Shown piece by piece: positions 6,992 through 17,420 of a DNA stretch of 49,614 bases. Source of the stretch: Candidatus Omnitrophota bacterium (GTDB lineage: Bacteria > Omnitrophota > Gorgyraeia > Aquiviventales > Aquiviventaceae); the NCBI GenBank assembly GCA_016206675.1, contig JACQRD010000067.1:1-49614 (forward strand), in the 5' to 3' direction. The notes below the pieces were generated by a model. The model did no database searches. It was not told where the DNA came from and saw only the letters and a list, made by a program, of their open reading frames with translations. How positions within the stretch are numbered: position 1 is the stretch's first letter; each line of letters begins with the position of its first letter. Both the position numbers and the translations under genes were made by a program.

Positions 6992-8849
6992 GACGAGCGA
7001 CCCCCACGTGCTGCTGGAGAAGGGTGCCCCCGAAGCGCTCGAAGTGACGGAGGCCGCGCGCGAGGCGGAATGGCACCATCCCAGCTTTATCGGCGAGCTG
7101 TTCATGGGGCGGCTGCGCACCGACCTGATCATCCCGTACCCGGAACAGCCGGACGAGGACCGGCAGATCGGCGACGCCTTCCTCGCCACGCTGGAAGCCT
7201 TTCTCCGGAAGCGGATCGATCCGGATGAGATCGACCGCACCGGCGAAATCCCCGCCGAGGTGCTGCAGGGGCTGGCGAAGCTGGGCTGCTTCGGCATGAA
7301 GATCCCGAAGGCGTACGGCGGGCTGGGCCTTTCCCAAACCAACTATAACCGCGCCATCTGCCTCCTTGGGAGTTATTGCGGCTCCACCACCGTCTGGTTG
7401 AGCGCCCATCAGAGCATCGGGGCACCCCAGCCGCTGATGCTCTTCGGGACGGAGGAGCAGAAGCGCAAGTACCTGCCGCGGCTGGCGCAGGGGACCATCT
7501 CCGCCTTCGCGCTGACCGAGCCCGACGTCGGCTCGGATCCGGCGAACATGCTCACCATCGCCGCGCCGACCAAGGATGGGGCGGCCTACCTGCTCACCGG
7601 GGAGAAGCTCTGGTGCACGAATGGTCCCGTCGCCGAAGTCGTCGTCGTCATGGCGCGCACTCCCTCCGTGGCCGTCGGGGGCCGCGAGCGCAAGCAGATC
7701 ACGGCCTTCATTGTGGAAAAGTCCATGCCGGGATTTGAGGTTGTCCATCGCTGCGAGTTCATGGGGTTGAAGGGCATCCAGAACGGCGTGTTGCGCTTTA
7801 CGAACATCCGGGTGCCGAAGGAAAACATCCTGTGGGGCCCGGGCCTGGGATTGAAACTCGCCCTCGTCACGCTCAACGCCGGCCGCATCGCCATCCCGGC
7901 CGGCTGCGTGGGCACCGCCAAGCGCTGCCTGCAGAGTACGCGCGCGTGGGCCAAGGAGCGCAAGCAGTGGGGCGGGCCGATCGGCAAGCACGAAGCGGTG
8001 GCGGTCAAAATCGGCGACATGGCCGCGACAACCATCGCGATGGACGCCATGGTGTGGCTGGCCTCAGCGATGGTGGACCGCAAGACCACGGACATCCGGC
8101 TTGAAGCGGCGATGGCCAAGCTCTTCTGCTCGGAGGCCTGCTGGCGCATCGTCGATGACACCGTGCAGATCCGTGGCGGCCGCGGCTACGAGACGGCCCG
8201 GTCGCTGCGCGCGCGGGGCGAGGCCGCACTGCCGGTTGAGCGCATCATGCGGGACAGCCGGATCAACCTCATCATCGAAGGCACGAGCGACATCATGCGG
8301 CTGTTCATCGCCCGCGAGGCGCTCGATGCCCACATGCGCGCCGTCGCCGATCTGCTCAACCCCCGCACGCCGCCGCCAGCCAAAGCCAAGACCGCGCTGG
8401 CCGCCGCGCTGCGCTATGCCCTGTGGTATCCGCAGCAGTGGCTCTCCTGGAGCGGCTGGCCCAAACACCAGGCGCTGGGGCCCCGATTGGGAGGGCATCT
8501 GCGCTTCATTGAGCGCACCAGCCACCGCCTGGCCCTGGCACTCTTCCACGCCGCCATGCGGCATCAGATGCGGCTGGCCTACCGGCAGCAACTGCTGGGC
8601 CGACTGGTCGATATCGGCGGCGACCTCTTCGCGATGGCGGCGGCGTGCGCGAAGGCGCACGCCATGGTCCGGCTGCAACCCTCGGAGCAGAGTCCGGTAG
8701 AGCTGGCGGATTTGTTTTGCCGCCTGGCGAAACGGCGGATCGCGCTGGCATTTGCGCAGCTGCACCGCAACGATGACCGCACCTCTTACCGGATGGCGCA
8801 AGATGTGCTCAATGGCCGCATGGCATGGCTTGAAGAAGGGATCGTCTAG
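6990..8849 (+). CDS. Acyl-CoA dehydrogenase, long form with C-terminal extension
   Basis: 619 residues from ATG 6990, which follows AGGTGG inside J1; the upstream in-frame start at 6951 would translate the element. Family signatures are AFALTEPDVGSD and GEKLWCTNG in the FAD/substrate core, and the catalytic base Glu430 in RINLIIEGTSDI. Ordinary acyl-CoA dehydrogenases have about 380-400 residues; the roughly 180 extra residues at the C-terminus match the layout of very-long-chain/ACAD9-type enzymes, which bind membranes as dimers. It makes trans-2-enoyl-CoA and passes electrons to electron-transfer flavoprotein; no etfAB genes lie in this window. The acyl-CoA synthetase gene follows after 4 bases. 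Confidence 0.93.
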   Translation: MTSDPHVLLEKGAPEALEVTEAAREAEWHHPSFIGELFMGRLRTDLIIPYPEQPDEDRQIGDAFLATLEAFLRKRIDPDEIDRTGEIPAEVLQGLAKLGCFGMKIPKAYGGLGLSQTNYNRAICLLGSYCGSTTVWLSAHQSIGAPQPLMLFGTEEQKRKYLPRLAQGTISAFALTEPDVGSDPANMLTIAAPTKDGAAYLLTGEKLWCTNGPVAEVVVVMARTPSVAVGGRERKQITAFIVEKSMPGFEVVHRCEFMGLKGIQNGVLRFTNIRVPKENILWGPGLGLKLALVTLNAGRIAIPAGCVGTAKRCLQSTRAWAKERKQWGGPIGKHEAVAVKIGDMAATTIAMDAMVWLASAMVDRKTTDIRLEAAMAKLFCSEACWRIVDDTVQIRGGRGYETARSLRARGEAALPVERIMRDSRINLIIEGTSDIMRLFIAREALDAHMRAVADLLNPRTPPPAKAKTALAAALRYALWYPQQWLSWSGWPKHQALGPRLGGHLRFIERTSHRLALALFHAAMRHQMRLAYRQQLLGRLVDIGGDLFAMAAACAKAHAMVRLQPSEQSPVELADLFCRLAKRRIALAFAQLHRNDDRTSYRMAQDVLNGRMAWLEEGIV

Positions 8850-8853
8850 CCCG

Positions 8854-10646
<1,793 letters not shown>

Positions 10647-10650
<4 letters not shown>

Positions 10651-12692
10651 GCGATGTCATTGAAGGCGTGTGGGACGCGCCGTCGATCGGGCAGCGGATC
10701 AGCTACCGCCTGTGGAAGCCGCCGCAGGCGCGCAGCACGCTGGTCATCATCCACGGCTTCGGCGAACATGGCGGACGGTATGCCGACGTCGCAGACGCCC
10801 TGGCAGCGGAAGGGTTGTGCGTCGCCGCGCCGGATCTCTGCGGGCATGGCCGTTCCTCCGGCGCGCGGGGAGACATCGGGGACATCCCCTCGTGCGTGGA
10901 CGCGCTGGAAGCTCTGACGCGTCAGGTGCTTCTGCCGCAGACAGGACATCAGCAGTACGCCCTCTTCGGCCACAGCTTCGGCGGCTTGGCCGCCATCTGG
11001 TGGGCGATGAGCCAGCCGGCCGGCCTGCGCCGGCTGATCGTCCAGTCGCCCCTGCTGGAGACGGCCTTCACTATCCCCGCATGGAAGAAGCGGCTCTCGC
11101 GCCTGGTCATGGCGTGCTGGCCGGCCTTCGGCCTCTCCATGAATTTGGAGACGAGCGCGCTCAGCCATGACCCTGCCGTGGTGGACGCCTACCGCCAGGA
11201 TCCGCTGGTGCACAATACCATGAGTGCCCGATGTTATTGGTCGCTCATCCGAACCCGCGACGAAGCGCAGGCGCACCCGGAGCGGGTGCGCGTGCCGACG
11301 CTGCTGCTCTATGGCACGGCCGACCGGATCGTCTCCACCGCGGTGGCGCAACGGTGGTTCGATCAGCTGGCGTGCGACAAGCAATGCGTCGTCTTTCCGG
11401 ACGCGTACCACGAGCTCCATCACGAGCCGGTCCGTCCCGAGGTGCTGCGGCGCATCGCCGCCTGGTCGCTTGCGGCGGTGATGGCCCTTGCGCTGGCCTC
11501 TTCCGCGGTGGCCGAGCCGCCGCCGGCGACGGAAGAGACGGATTGGCCGACGGTGATCGCCCGCCTGCAACAGGAGGTGCAGCAACGCCCCGGCTTAGCG
11601 CACACCCGCCAGCAGCTGGCGATTGCGTACAACAACTACGGTGTGGTCCTCGGCAATGAGGGGCAGTGGGAGCAGGCCGTCCGGCAGCTTCAAGAAGCCG
11701 TGCAGCTTGATCCGGCCAACACGCAGGCGAAGGAGAATCTCAGCCGCATCTACCTCAACCGGGCGCATGAGGCCTACCAGCAGCGCAGGTTTCCGGATGC
11801 CCTGTCAGCCATCGAACTGGCCCTGCAGGCCAACCCGGAGCTGGCCCAGGCCTACGCCCTGCGGGGGGAGCTGGAGTACAACCAGCAGAAGCTCAAGGAA
11901 GCCAAGGCCTCCTGGGAGCAGGCGTTGAAGCTCGACCCCTCACAGCCCGAGATCGGCAAGCGGCTGGAACAGGTCACGCAGGAGCTGCCGGTCGAATCGG
12001 ACTTTGAGCGGGTATCGCAGGCCTCCTTTGACATCCGCTATCAAGAAGGGCTCGAAAGCGCCATCGGCTTCGATGTCCGCGATGTGCTGTTGCAGGCTCG
12101 GCGGGAAGTCGGCTCCGACTTCGCCTATTGGCCGAAGCACCGGCTGGTCGTCCTCGTTTACAGCGCGGAGAGCTTCAAGCAGCTGCGGCAGGAAACGCCG
12201 GAATGGCTCGCCGGACAGTTCGACGGCAAAATCCGCGTGCCGCTGCCCAGCAAGCAGCTGAATCCTCAGACGGTCAAAGCGATTCTGTTCCACGAGTACA
12301 CCCATGCGCTCATCTACGATTTGACCAATGGCACGTGCCCCATCTGGCTGAATGAGGGCCTGGCTGAATACGAAGGCCGGCGGCAGGCGCCTGGACCAAT
12401 GGCGCCATTGCGGCAGGCCCAGATGGACAGCCGGCTGACGCCGTGGAAGGACCTATCGGACGGCTTCTCGCCCGCGCTGACGGCTGAAGCGGTATCGTTA
12501 GCTTATCAGCAGTCGTACAGCATCGCCGCTTATCTAGTTGAGCGATACGGCTTTTGGCGCATTCGCCGCATCCTCAAGGTGATCGGAGAAGGCAAGGCGT
12601 GGGAAACCGCCCTGTCGGATGAGTTCCGCCTGAAGCTCAAGACGATCGAAGGCAACTGGCAGGCGTGGCTGCCGGAGTTTCTCCGCCGATGA
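10647..12692 (+). CDS. Monoacylglycerol lipase-like hydrolase fused to TPR / zinc metallopeptidase
   Basis: One 681-codon frame holds two proteins. Residues 1 to about 262 are a Hydrolase_4 lipase: HGFGEHGGRY, nucleophile Ser110 in GHSFGG, Asp in YGTADRIV, His in DAYHELHHE. At about 268-290 comes SLAAVMALALASSAVA, which looks exactly like a signal peptide. TPR-like repeats (about 316-435) follow, then a gluzincin (peptidase MA-like) domain with His549, Glu550 and His553 of HEYTH and Glu570 of LNEGLAEYEG. As read, the lipase would be cytoplasmic and the peptidase periplasmic, joined by a membrane helix. An internal GTG at 11442 (residue 266) could instead start a separate secreted peptidase. 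The stop abuts element J2. Confidence 0.85.
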
Positions 12693-12821
12693 TCCCCCCA
12701 CCTGCTGGAGGCGTTGCTCCAATAGACTTTCATGCTCAGCAACGCCTTAAATGTGCCAGAGGGATTACTGACATTGCCACATTCCGGTCCGCCGCTGGCG
12801 GACCCCGGCAGGTGGGGGGAT
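12692..12821 (+). promoter_or_regulatory. Structured junction element J2: outer stem enclosing three hairpins
   Basis: Same plan as J1 with different inner sequence. The outer 5' arm is ATCCCCCCACCTGCTGG (12692-12708) and the 3' arm 12805-12821; 16 of 17 pairs are Watson-Crick and the other is a T-G that pairs as G-U in RNA. Hairpin A pairs AGGCGTTGCT 12709-12718 with 12738-12747; hairpin B pairs AATGTG 12750-12755 with 12778-12783; hairpin C pairs GGTCCGCC 12786-12793 with 12797-12804 around a GCT loop. It starts on the last base of the peptidase stop and ends in AGGTGGGGGGAT, the ribosome site and start of PolX. Confidence 0.85.
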
Positions 12822-14550
12822 GAAGCAACACGAGATCGCCGCGCTGTTTGCCAAGATGGCGGATCTGCTGGAATTCCAGGGGGAAAACGTCTTCCGCATC
12901 CGGGCGTACCGCCGGGCGGCGCAGAACCTTGAGAGCTTCAGCGGGGATCTTGACCAGCTGGCCGCCGCCGGAACACTACAAGAACTCTCAGGCATCGGCG
13001 CTGACCTGGCAGCCAAAATCCAGGAGTACCTGACGACGGGACGGATTGCCGCCATTGAGCAGCTGACCCGCTCGATGCCAAAAGGCGCGCTGGAGATGAT
13101 GGAGATTCCCGGCGTCGGCCCTAAGACGGCCAAGCAGCTCTCTCAGCAGCGCCGCATTGCCTCGGTTGCCCAGCTGGAGGCGGCGGCCCGCGCCGGCCAG
13201 CTGAAAGGCCTACCGGGCTTTCAGCAGAAGAAGGAGCAGAACATCCTCAAGGGGATCGAGATCGTCAAGCGCGGCCAGGCCCGCATGCACTTAGGTCTAG
13301 CCTGGCCTCTGGCACAGGAGATTGCGCGCTTCCTCGAGAAGGTGCCGGGTGTTTCGCGCGTCTCGCCCGCCGGCAGCCTGCGCCGCATGAAGGAAACCAT
13401 CGGCGACCTGGATCTGCTGGCCGCCGCCGCCAAGCCGCTGAAGGTCATGGACGCCCTGCGCGCAGCACCCTTCTGCGCCAGGGTGCTCGTCTCGGGCGAG
13501 ACGAAAACCTCCATCATCACCACCGGCGGCATCCAGGTGGACGTGCGCGTGGTGAAGCCCGACAGTTTCGGGGCAGCGCTGCAGTATTTCACCGGCTCCA
13601 AGGAGCACAACGTCCGCCTGCGGGAGTTGGCTGCCAAGCAGGGCCTAAAAATCAACGAGTACGGCGTCTTCTCGCTCAAGACTGGACGAAAGATGACCGG
13701 CAGGGAAGAGGAGGACGTCTACAAGGCGGTGGGGCTGCGGTGGATGCCGCCTGAGCTGCGGGAGGACCGCGGCGAGCTCGACGCCGCACGCACGGACGCG
13801 CTGCCGCAGCTGGTGGAGGCCAATCACCTGCGGGGAGATTTCCACATCCACACGAACTGGTCCGACGGCAGCGATTCGCTGCCTGAGGTGGTCCGGGCCG
13901 GCGAACAGATGGGTTACGACTACATCGCCATCTGCGACCACTCCCAGTCGTTGAAGGTGGCCCATGGCATGACGGTTGAGCGCCTGCGGCAGCAGATGAA
14001 GGAGATCCGGCAGCTCAACGCCCGCAGTAGATCGTTTCGGGTGTTGATGGGCGCTGAGGTGGACATCCTCAACGAAGGCCGCATGGACTATCCCGATGAG
14101 GTGCTCGCCGAGCTGGATTTCGTCGTCGGCTCCATCCATTCGGGCTTTACGCAGAGCGAAGCGGCCCTCACGAAACGGATGATCACCGCCATGCGTAACC
14201 CCTACGTCACCTTGATCGCACACCCGACGGGCCGCTTGATGGGCCAGCGGGAGCCGTACGCGATCGACCTGGAAGCCGTCTTCCGCGCGGCGAAGGAGAC
14301 CGGCACCGCCATGGAGATCAACGCCTATCCTCAGCGGCTGGATCTCTGCGATACCGCAGCCCATCGGGCAGGGGAACTCGGCATCATGCTGGCGATTTCC
14401 ACCGATACCCATGGCCTCGACCAGTATCAGAACATCACCTACGGCCTGGGCGTAGCCCGCCGGGCCTGGCTGACCAAGCGGCAGTTGCTCAATTGCTTCT
14501 CTCTGAAAGAGCTGTTGTCCTGGATCGGCAAGAAACGCCGGCGGGCATGA
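12820..14550 (+). CDS. polX: DNA polymerase/3'-5' exonuclease PolX
   Basis: 576 residues, typical bacterial PolX. The N-terminal 8-kDa-like domain with helix-hairpin-helix segments (SGIGADLAAKI, PGVGPKTAKQL) is followed by the polymerase palm: GSLRRMKETIGDLDLLAAA carries the metal-binding Asp196 and Asp198, and a third Asp lies in QVDVRVV. The C-terminal PHP domain starts GDFHIHTNWSDGS with His342 and His344 and gives a metal-dependent 3'-5' exonuclease. Family role: gap filling and end trimming in base-excision repair. The ATG lies at the end of element J2, preceded by AGGTGGGGGG; its stop opens J3. Confidence 0.95.
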   Translation: MKQHEIAALFAKMADLLEFQGENVFRIRAYRRAAQNLESFSGDLDQLAAAGTLQELSGIGADLAAKIQEYLTTGRIAAIEQLTRSMPKGALEMMEIPGVGPKTAKQLSQQRRIASVAQLEAAARAGQLKGLPGFQQKKEQNILKGIEIVKRGQARMHLGLAWPLAQEIARFLEKVPGVSRVSPAGSLRRMKETIGDLDLLAAAAKPLKVMDALRAAPFCARVLVSGETKTSIITTGGIQVDVRVVKPDSFGAALQYFTGSKEHNVRLRELAAKQGLKINEYGVFSLKTGRKMTGREEEDVYKAVGLRWMPPELREDRGELDAARTDALPQLVEANHLRGDFHIHTNWSDGSDSLPEVVRAGEQMGYDYIAICDHSQSLKVAHGMTVERLRQQMKEIRQLNARSRSFRVLMGAEVDILNEGRMDYPDEVLAELDFVVGSIHSGFTQSEAALTKRMITAMRNPYVTLIAHPTGRLMGQREPYAIDLEAVFRAAKETGTAMEINAYPQRLDLCDTAAHRAGELGIMLAISTDTHGLDQYQNITYGLGVARRAWLTKRQLLNCFSLKELLSWIGKKRRRA

Positions 14551-14688
14551 TCCCACCACCTGCGCCGGCTTGCCTCCGGCAAGCCAGGAAGCCACGGCGA
14601 GCAGATTATATCCTTTGGGCCTGTGGCTTCCGCACGGCGCCTCAGGGCGCAAAACCCAGAGAACGCCGTAAGGCGCAGGTGGTGGGAT
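14550..14688 (+). promoter_or_regulatory. Structured junction element J3: outer stem enclosing three hairpins
   Basis: Third member of the family. The outer stem is a perfect 17-bp pair, ATCCCACCACCTGCGCC at 14550-14566 with 14672-14688. Relative to J1 its inner end changes from TGG/CCA to GCC/GGC on both arms, a compensatory change. Hairpin A pairs GGCTTGCC 14567-14574 with 14578-14585 (loop TCC), B pairs GGAAGCCAC 14587-14595 with 14623-14631, and C pairs ACGGCG 14634-14639 with 14664-14669. It begins on the last base of the polX stop, and its 3' arm holds AGGTGG and the first bases of the era start codon. Confidence 0.85.
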
Positions 14689-15613
14689 GAGCAGCGCCGC
14701 CCCGGCCGGCTTCCGCTGCGGCTATGTGAGCCTCATCGGGCGGCCCAACGTGGGCAAGTCGACCATCCTCAACGCGCTGCTGGGGGAGAAGGTGGCGATC
14801 ATCTCTCCGAAGCCACAGACGACCCGGCAGCGGATTCTCGGCGTGCTGACTCGTCCTGAGGCCCAGGTGATGTTTCTCGATACGCCGGGGCTGCACAAGC
14901 CGGAGCACACATTAGGCCGCTACATGGTCGAGGTGGCCAAGGCCGCCATTGAAGAAGCGGACGTGCTGGTCGTGATCATCGACGGGCGCGCGGGCATCAC
15001 GGCGGAGGATGAGCGGGTGTTCTCCTCCGTCAAGAACGCCCTGCGCGAGGATGGGCGCAAGCGGCCGGTCCTGCTGGCCATCAACAAGGTGGACATCGCC
15101 AGCAAACCGAAACTCCTGCCGCTGCTGGAGCGCTGTGCCAAGCTGGGCATCTTCGATGACTGCATTCCGATTTCGGCGACGACGGGCGACCAGCTCAAGA
15201 TTCTCCTGAAGGAGATCGTCGCGCGCCTGCCGGAGGGGCCCCGCTGGTATGAGCCGCAACAGCGCACCGACCAGACGCGCGAGCAGATGGTCTCGGAGCT
15301 CATCCGCGAGCAGGTGCTCGCCGCCACGCGGCAGGAGGTGCCCCATGCCGTCGCCGTGCTGATCGACGAGCTCGAAGACCGGGATAAGGTGACCTCCATC
15401 CGGGCCACGATCCTGGTTGAGCGCGATGGGCAGAAGGCCATTGTGATCGGCCGGGGCGGAATGATGCTCAAGCAGATCGGGCAGGAGGCGCGCCGGCAGC
15501 TGGAGCGGCTGCTGGGCCGCAAGGTCTTCTTGGGGCTCTGGGTGAAGGTCGCCGAAGGCTGGCGCAGTGATGAACGCATCCTGCGCCAGCTGGGCTACCT
15601 CTCCGGATCGTGA
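14687..15613 (+). CDS. era: GTPase Era
   Basis: 308 residues. G-motifs are in order: G1 GRPNVGKS, G3 DTPG, G4 NKVD. The C-terminal KH domain with IGRGGMMLKQIG is diagnostic. Era binds the 3' end of 16S rRNA and aids 30S maturation. ybeY, another 16S rRNA maturation gene often next to era, is instead far away on the other strand here. The ATG at 14687 is the last part of element J3 and is preceded by AGGTGGTGGG. The Nudix gene follows after 10 bases. Confidence 0.97.
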   Translation: MSSAAPAGFRCGYVSLIGRPNVGKSTILNALLGEKVAIISPKPQTTRQRILGVLTRPEAQVMFLDTPGLHKPEHTLGRYMVEVAKAAIEEADVLVVIIDGRAGITAEDERVFSSVKNALREDGRKRPVLLAINKVDIASKPKLLPLLERCAKLGIFDDCIPISATTGDQLKILLKEIVARLPEGPRWYEPQQRTDQTREQMVSELIREQVLAATRQEVPHAVAVLIDELEDRDKVTSIRATILVERDGQKAIVIGRGGMMLKQIGQEARRQLERLLGRKVFLGLWVKVAEGWRSDERILRQLGYLSGS

Positions 15614-15623
15614 GCGTGAGGCA

Positions 15624-16175
15624 ATGACCAAGATTCGCGTCAAAGATTCGACGGTGATCTATCAAGGCCGGGTGATCCGGTTGATCCGCGAAACGCTCGA
15701 GGTGCGCGGCCACCGCATCGTGCGGGAGACCATCCAGCACCCCGGCGCGGTCGTTGTCGTTCCGATGCTGGACCACTCGCGCATCGTCTTCGTGCGGCAG
15801 TACCGCCGGGCGGTCGGCCGCTTCCTCCTTGAGCTGCCAGCCGGCACCCTAGAGCTGGGGGAGCGGCGCGACCTCTGCGCCAAACGGGAGCTTGAGGAGG
15901 AAACCGGCTGGAAGGCCAAACATCTCACACGGCTGGGCCAGTTTTACGCCGCCCCGGGTTTTGTCTCCGAGCAGATGACCATCTTCCTCGCCACGGGGCT
16001 CACACCGGTGCCACCACGTCCTGAGCCTGATGAGATGGTCACTCCGGTCATCCTCTCCCTGCGCGAGGCGCTGCAGCGCATCCGGACCGGCTCCATCTGC
16101 GACGCCAAAACCATCATCGGCGTCCTCTTCACTGCCGCCCGAGGGAACGGCCCGCGGCCACAGCCGCCTACTTGA
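15624..16175 (+). CDS. Nudix hydrolase, ADP-ribose pyrophosphatase type
   Basis: 183 residues from ATG 15624 (GTGAGG lies just upstream; an earlier in-frame ATG would run into era). The Nudix box GX5EX7REUXEEXGU is complete: Gly74, Glu80, Arg88-Glu89, Glu91-Glu92, Gly95. The FVRQYR motif upstream and the overall layout match NudF/ADP-ribose pyrophosphatases, which hydrolyse ADP-ribose to AMP and ribose-5-phosphate. The last ten or so codons (GNGPRPQPP then stop) are encoded by a fragment of the 111-bp repeat, so the natural C-terminus has been replaced or extended by the element. Confidence 0.9.
   Translation: MTKIRVKDSTVIYQGRVIRLIRETLEVRGHRIVRETIQHPGAVVVVPMLDHSRIVFVRQYRRAVGRFLLELPAGTLELGERRDLCAKRELEEETGWKAKHLTRLGQFYAAPGFVSEQMTIFLATGLTPVPPRPEPDEMVTPVILSLREALQRIRTGSICDAKTIIGVLFTAARGNGPRPQPPT
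16138..16168 (+). repeat. 111-bp repeat, copy 3 (right-end fragment inside Nudix gene)
   Basis: 31 bases match the right end of the repeat: they equal the corresponding segment of copy 2 and differ once from copy 1. It lies over the last codons of the Nudix gene, in the same orientation relative to transcription as the full copies. The left two thirds are absent, so it is either a deletion remnant or a partial insertion. Confidence 0.8.
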
Positions 16176-16218
16176 AGCGCTCGGGTAAGTTGTGTAGACT
16201 GGTACCTTCGAAGAGTAA

Positions 16219-16662
16219 ATGCCGACACTGACTGATCGCATCGAGGACGATTATAAAACCGCCATGAAGGCCGGCGACCGTATCCGGATCGACACGCTGC
16301 GCCTGATCAAAGCCGGCATCCAGAAGGTCGCCATCGACAAGCGCAAGGACCGGCTCGATGACCCGGAAATCCTCCAGGTGCTCTCCCAGCAAGCCAAGCA
16401 GCGACGGGAAACCATCGAATCCGCCAAGCAGTCCAACCGGCAGGACATCCTCACGCAATCGGAGCAGGAGCTCGCTCTGCTCAACTCCTACCTGCCGCAG
16501 CAGCTCTCCGAAGAAGCCCTCCGCAAACTCATCGACGACGCCATTGCCACCGTCGGCAAGCAGCAAGGGCCGATCATGAAGGACGTCATGGCCAAGGCCT
16601 CCGGTGCGGCTGACGGCAAACTGGTCAGCCGCCTTGTCGCCGAGCGGCTCTCGAAAGGATAA
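16219..16662 (+). CDS. GatB/YqeY domain protein
   Basis: 147 residues, the standard size of stand-alone YqeY proteins. The N-terminus (LTDRIEDDYKTAMKAGD..R), the central EQELALLNSYLPQQLSEE and the C-terminal MKDVMAKASGAADGKLVSRLV are family hallmarks. YqeY resembles the tail domain of GatB, which contacts tRNA in transamidosomes; the function of the free-standing protein is not established. The start ATG 16219 has only a weak GAAGAG upstream. A ferredoxin gene follows after 2 bases, so the two are co-transcribed. Confidence 0.93.
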   Translation: MPTLTDRIEDDYKTAMKAGDRIRIDTLRLIKAGIQKVAIDKRKDRLDDPEILQVLSQQAKQRRETIESAKQSNRQDILTQSEQELALLNSYLPQQLSEEALRKLIDDAIATVGKQQGPIMKDVMAKASGAADGKLVSRLVAERLSKG

Positions 16663-16664
16663 GC

Positions 16665-16934
16665 ATGGCGGCTGCCGCGCCACAGCCCCGCAAGGGGCGC
16701 CCCAAAGCGATCATCAACCCTGACAGCTGCACCGGCTGCGAGGCTTGCATCGCCGTCTGCCCGGTGGACTGCATCGACAAGCTGCCAGGGCCTGAGCATC
16801 CCACGCTGCTGCCAACCTGCATCATCGACCAGCCCAAGTGCATCGGCTGCTGGCTCTGTGAAAAAATCTGCCCCTGGGACGCCATCACCATGGTGCCGCC
16901 CCAGGAAGCACCGCTCATTCCGGTGGCTGCATGA
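16665..16934 (+). CDS. Two-cluster 4Fe-4S ferredoxin
   Basis: 89 residues with two 4Fe-4S motifs. The first is Cys22, Cys25, Cys28, Cys32 (CTGCEACIAVCP) with an extra Cys36, the second Cys59, Cys62, Cys65, Cys69 (CIGCWLCEKICP), plus Cys52 between them. The spacing resembles the RnfB/NapF-type bacterial ferredoxin fold. It is a soluble low-potential electron carrier; its partner cannot be named from the context. Its TGA overlaps the ATG of the next gene (ATGA at 16931-16934), so the two are translationally coupled. Confidence 0.9.
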   Translation: MAAAAPQPRKGRPKAIINPDSCTGCEACIAVCPVDCIDKLPGPEHPTLLPTCIIDQPKCIGCWLCEKICPWDAITMVPPQEAPLIPVAA

Positions 16935-17335
16935 GCGACCCAGGGCAGGGGACTCCCCCACCAACTGTTCCGGCAACACCGCCGGCACCGGCCGTGCCGC
17001 CTGCCCCTGCACAGGCCTCAATTGAAGACTTCCAGAAGATCAGCCTGAAGACGGGCATCATCACCGCCGCGGCGGACCACCCGAAGGCCGACCGGCTGCT
17101 GGTGCTGACGGTGGATATCGGCGAAGGCAGCCCCCGACAGATCGTGGCCGGCATCAAAGGCTTCTACCAACCTTCTGAACTGGTCGGTAAGCAGGTGGTC
17201 GTTGTCGCCAACATGAAGCCGGCGATGCTGCGCGGCATCGAAAGCCAGGGCATGGTGCTGGCCGCCTCCAACGGCGGCACACTGGTCCTCGTCAGCCCTG
17301 AACGGCCGATGCCGGCCGGCAGTATGGTCAAATAA
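16931..17335 (+). CDS. Stand-alone tRNA-binding (MetG C-terminal-like, EMAP/Trbp111) domain protein
   Basis: 134 residues. A proline/alanine-rich N-terminal linker (about residues 5-30) precedes an OB-fold tRNA-binding domain at 33-134: KISLKTGIITAAADHPKADRLLVLTVDIG.. then VVVVANMKPAMLRGIESQGMVLAAS, matching the C-terminal dimerisation domain of methionyl-tRNA synthetase and free Trbp111. No methionyl-tRNA synthetase core lies in the window, so this is a separately encoded domain, as in lineages with a split MetG beta. It probably binds the outside corner of tRNA as a dimer. CsaA is a related alternative but lacks such a linker. Confidence 0.85.
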   Translation: MSDPGQGTPPPTVPATPPAPAVPPAPAQASIEDFQKISLKTGIITAAADHPKADRLLVLTVDIGEGSPRQIVAGIKGFYQPSELVGKQVVVVANMKPAMLRGIESQGMVLAASNGGTLVLVSPERPMPAGSMVK

Positions 17336-17341
17336 CTTGGT

Positions 17342-17407
17342 GATTACGCAGATCGTCACATCTGATTTCGCAGATTCTTCTTGGCATGATGTTTTATCTG
17401 CGTAATC
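17342..17407. repeat. Intergenic palindrome with GATTACGCAGAT ends
   Basis: A perfect 12-bp inverted repeat, GATTACGCAGAT at 17342-17353 and ATCTGCGTAATC at 17396-17407, encloses further CAGATT/AATCTG fragments with a loose 7 or 14-base rhythm. It fills most of the 85-base gap between the tRNA-binding protein and the next hydrolase. It is related in style to the heptamer arrays, though its periodicity is less regular. Confidence 0.7.
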
Positions 17408-17420
17408 CGATTTTCAATCT

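Noticed and set aside
16665..17335. Ferredoxin and tRNA-binding protein as one split fused gene
   Set aside because: They are in different frames with a normal ATGA overlap, and each is complete for its family.
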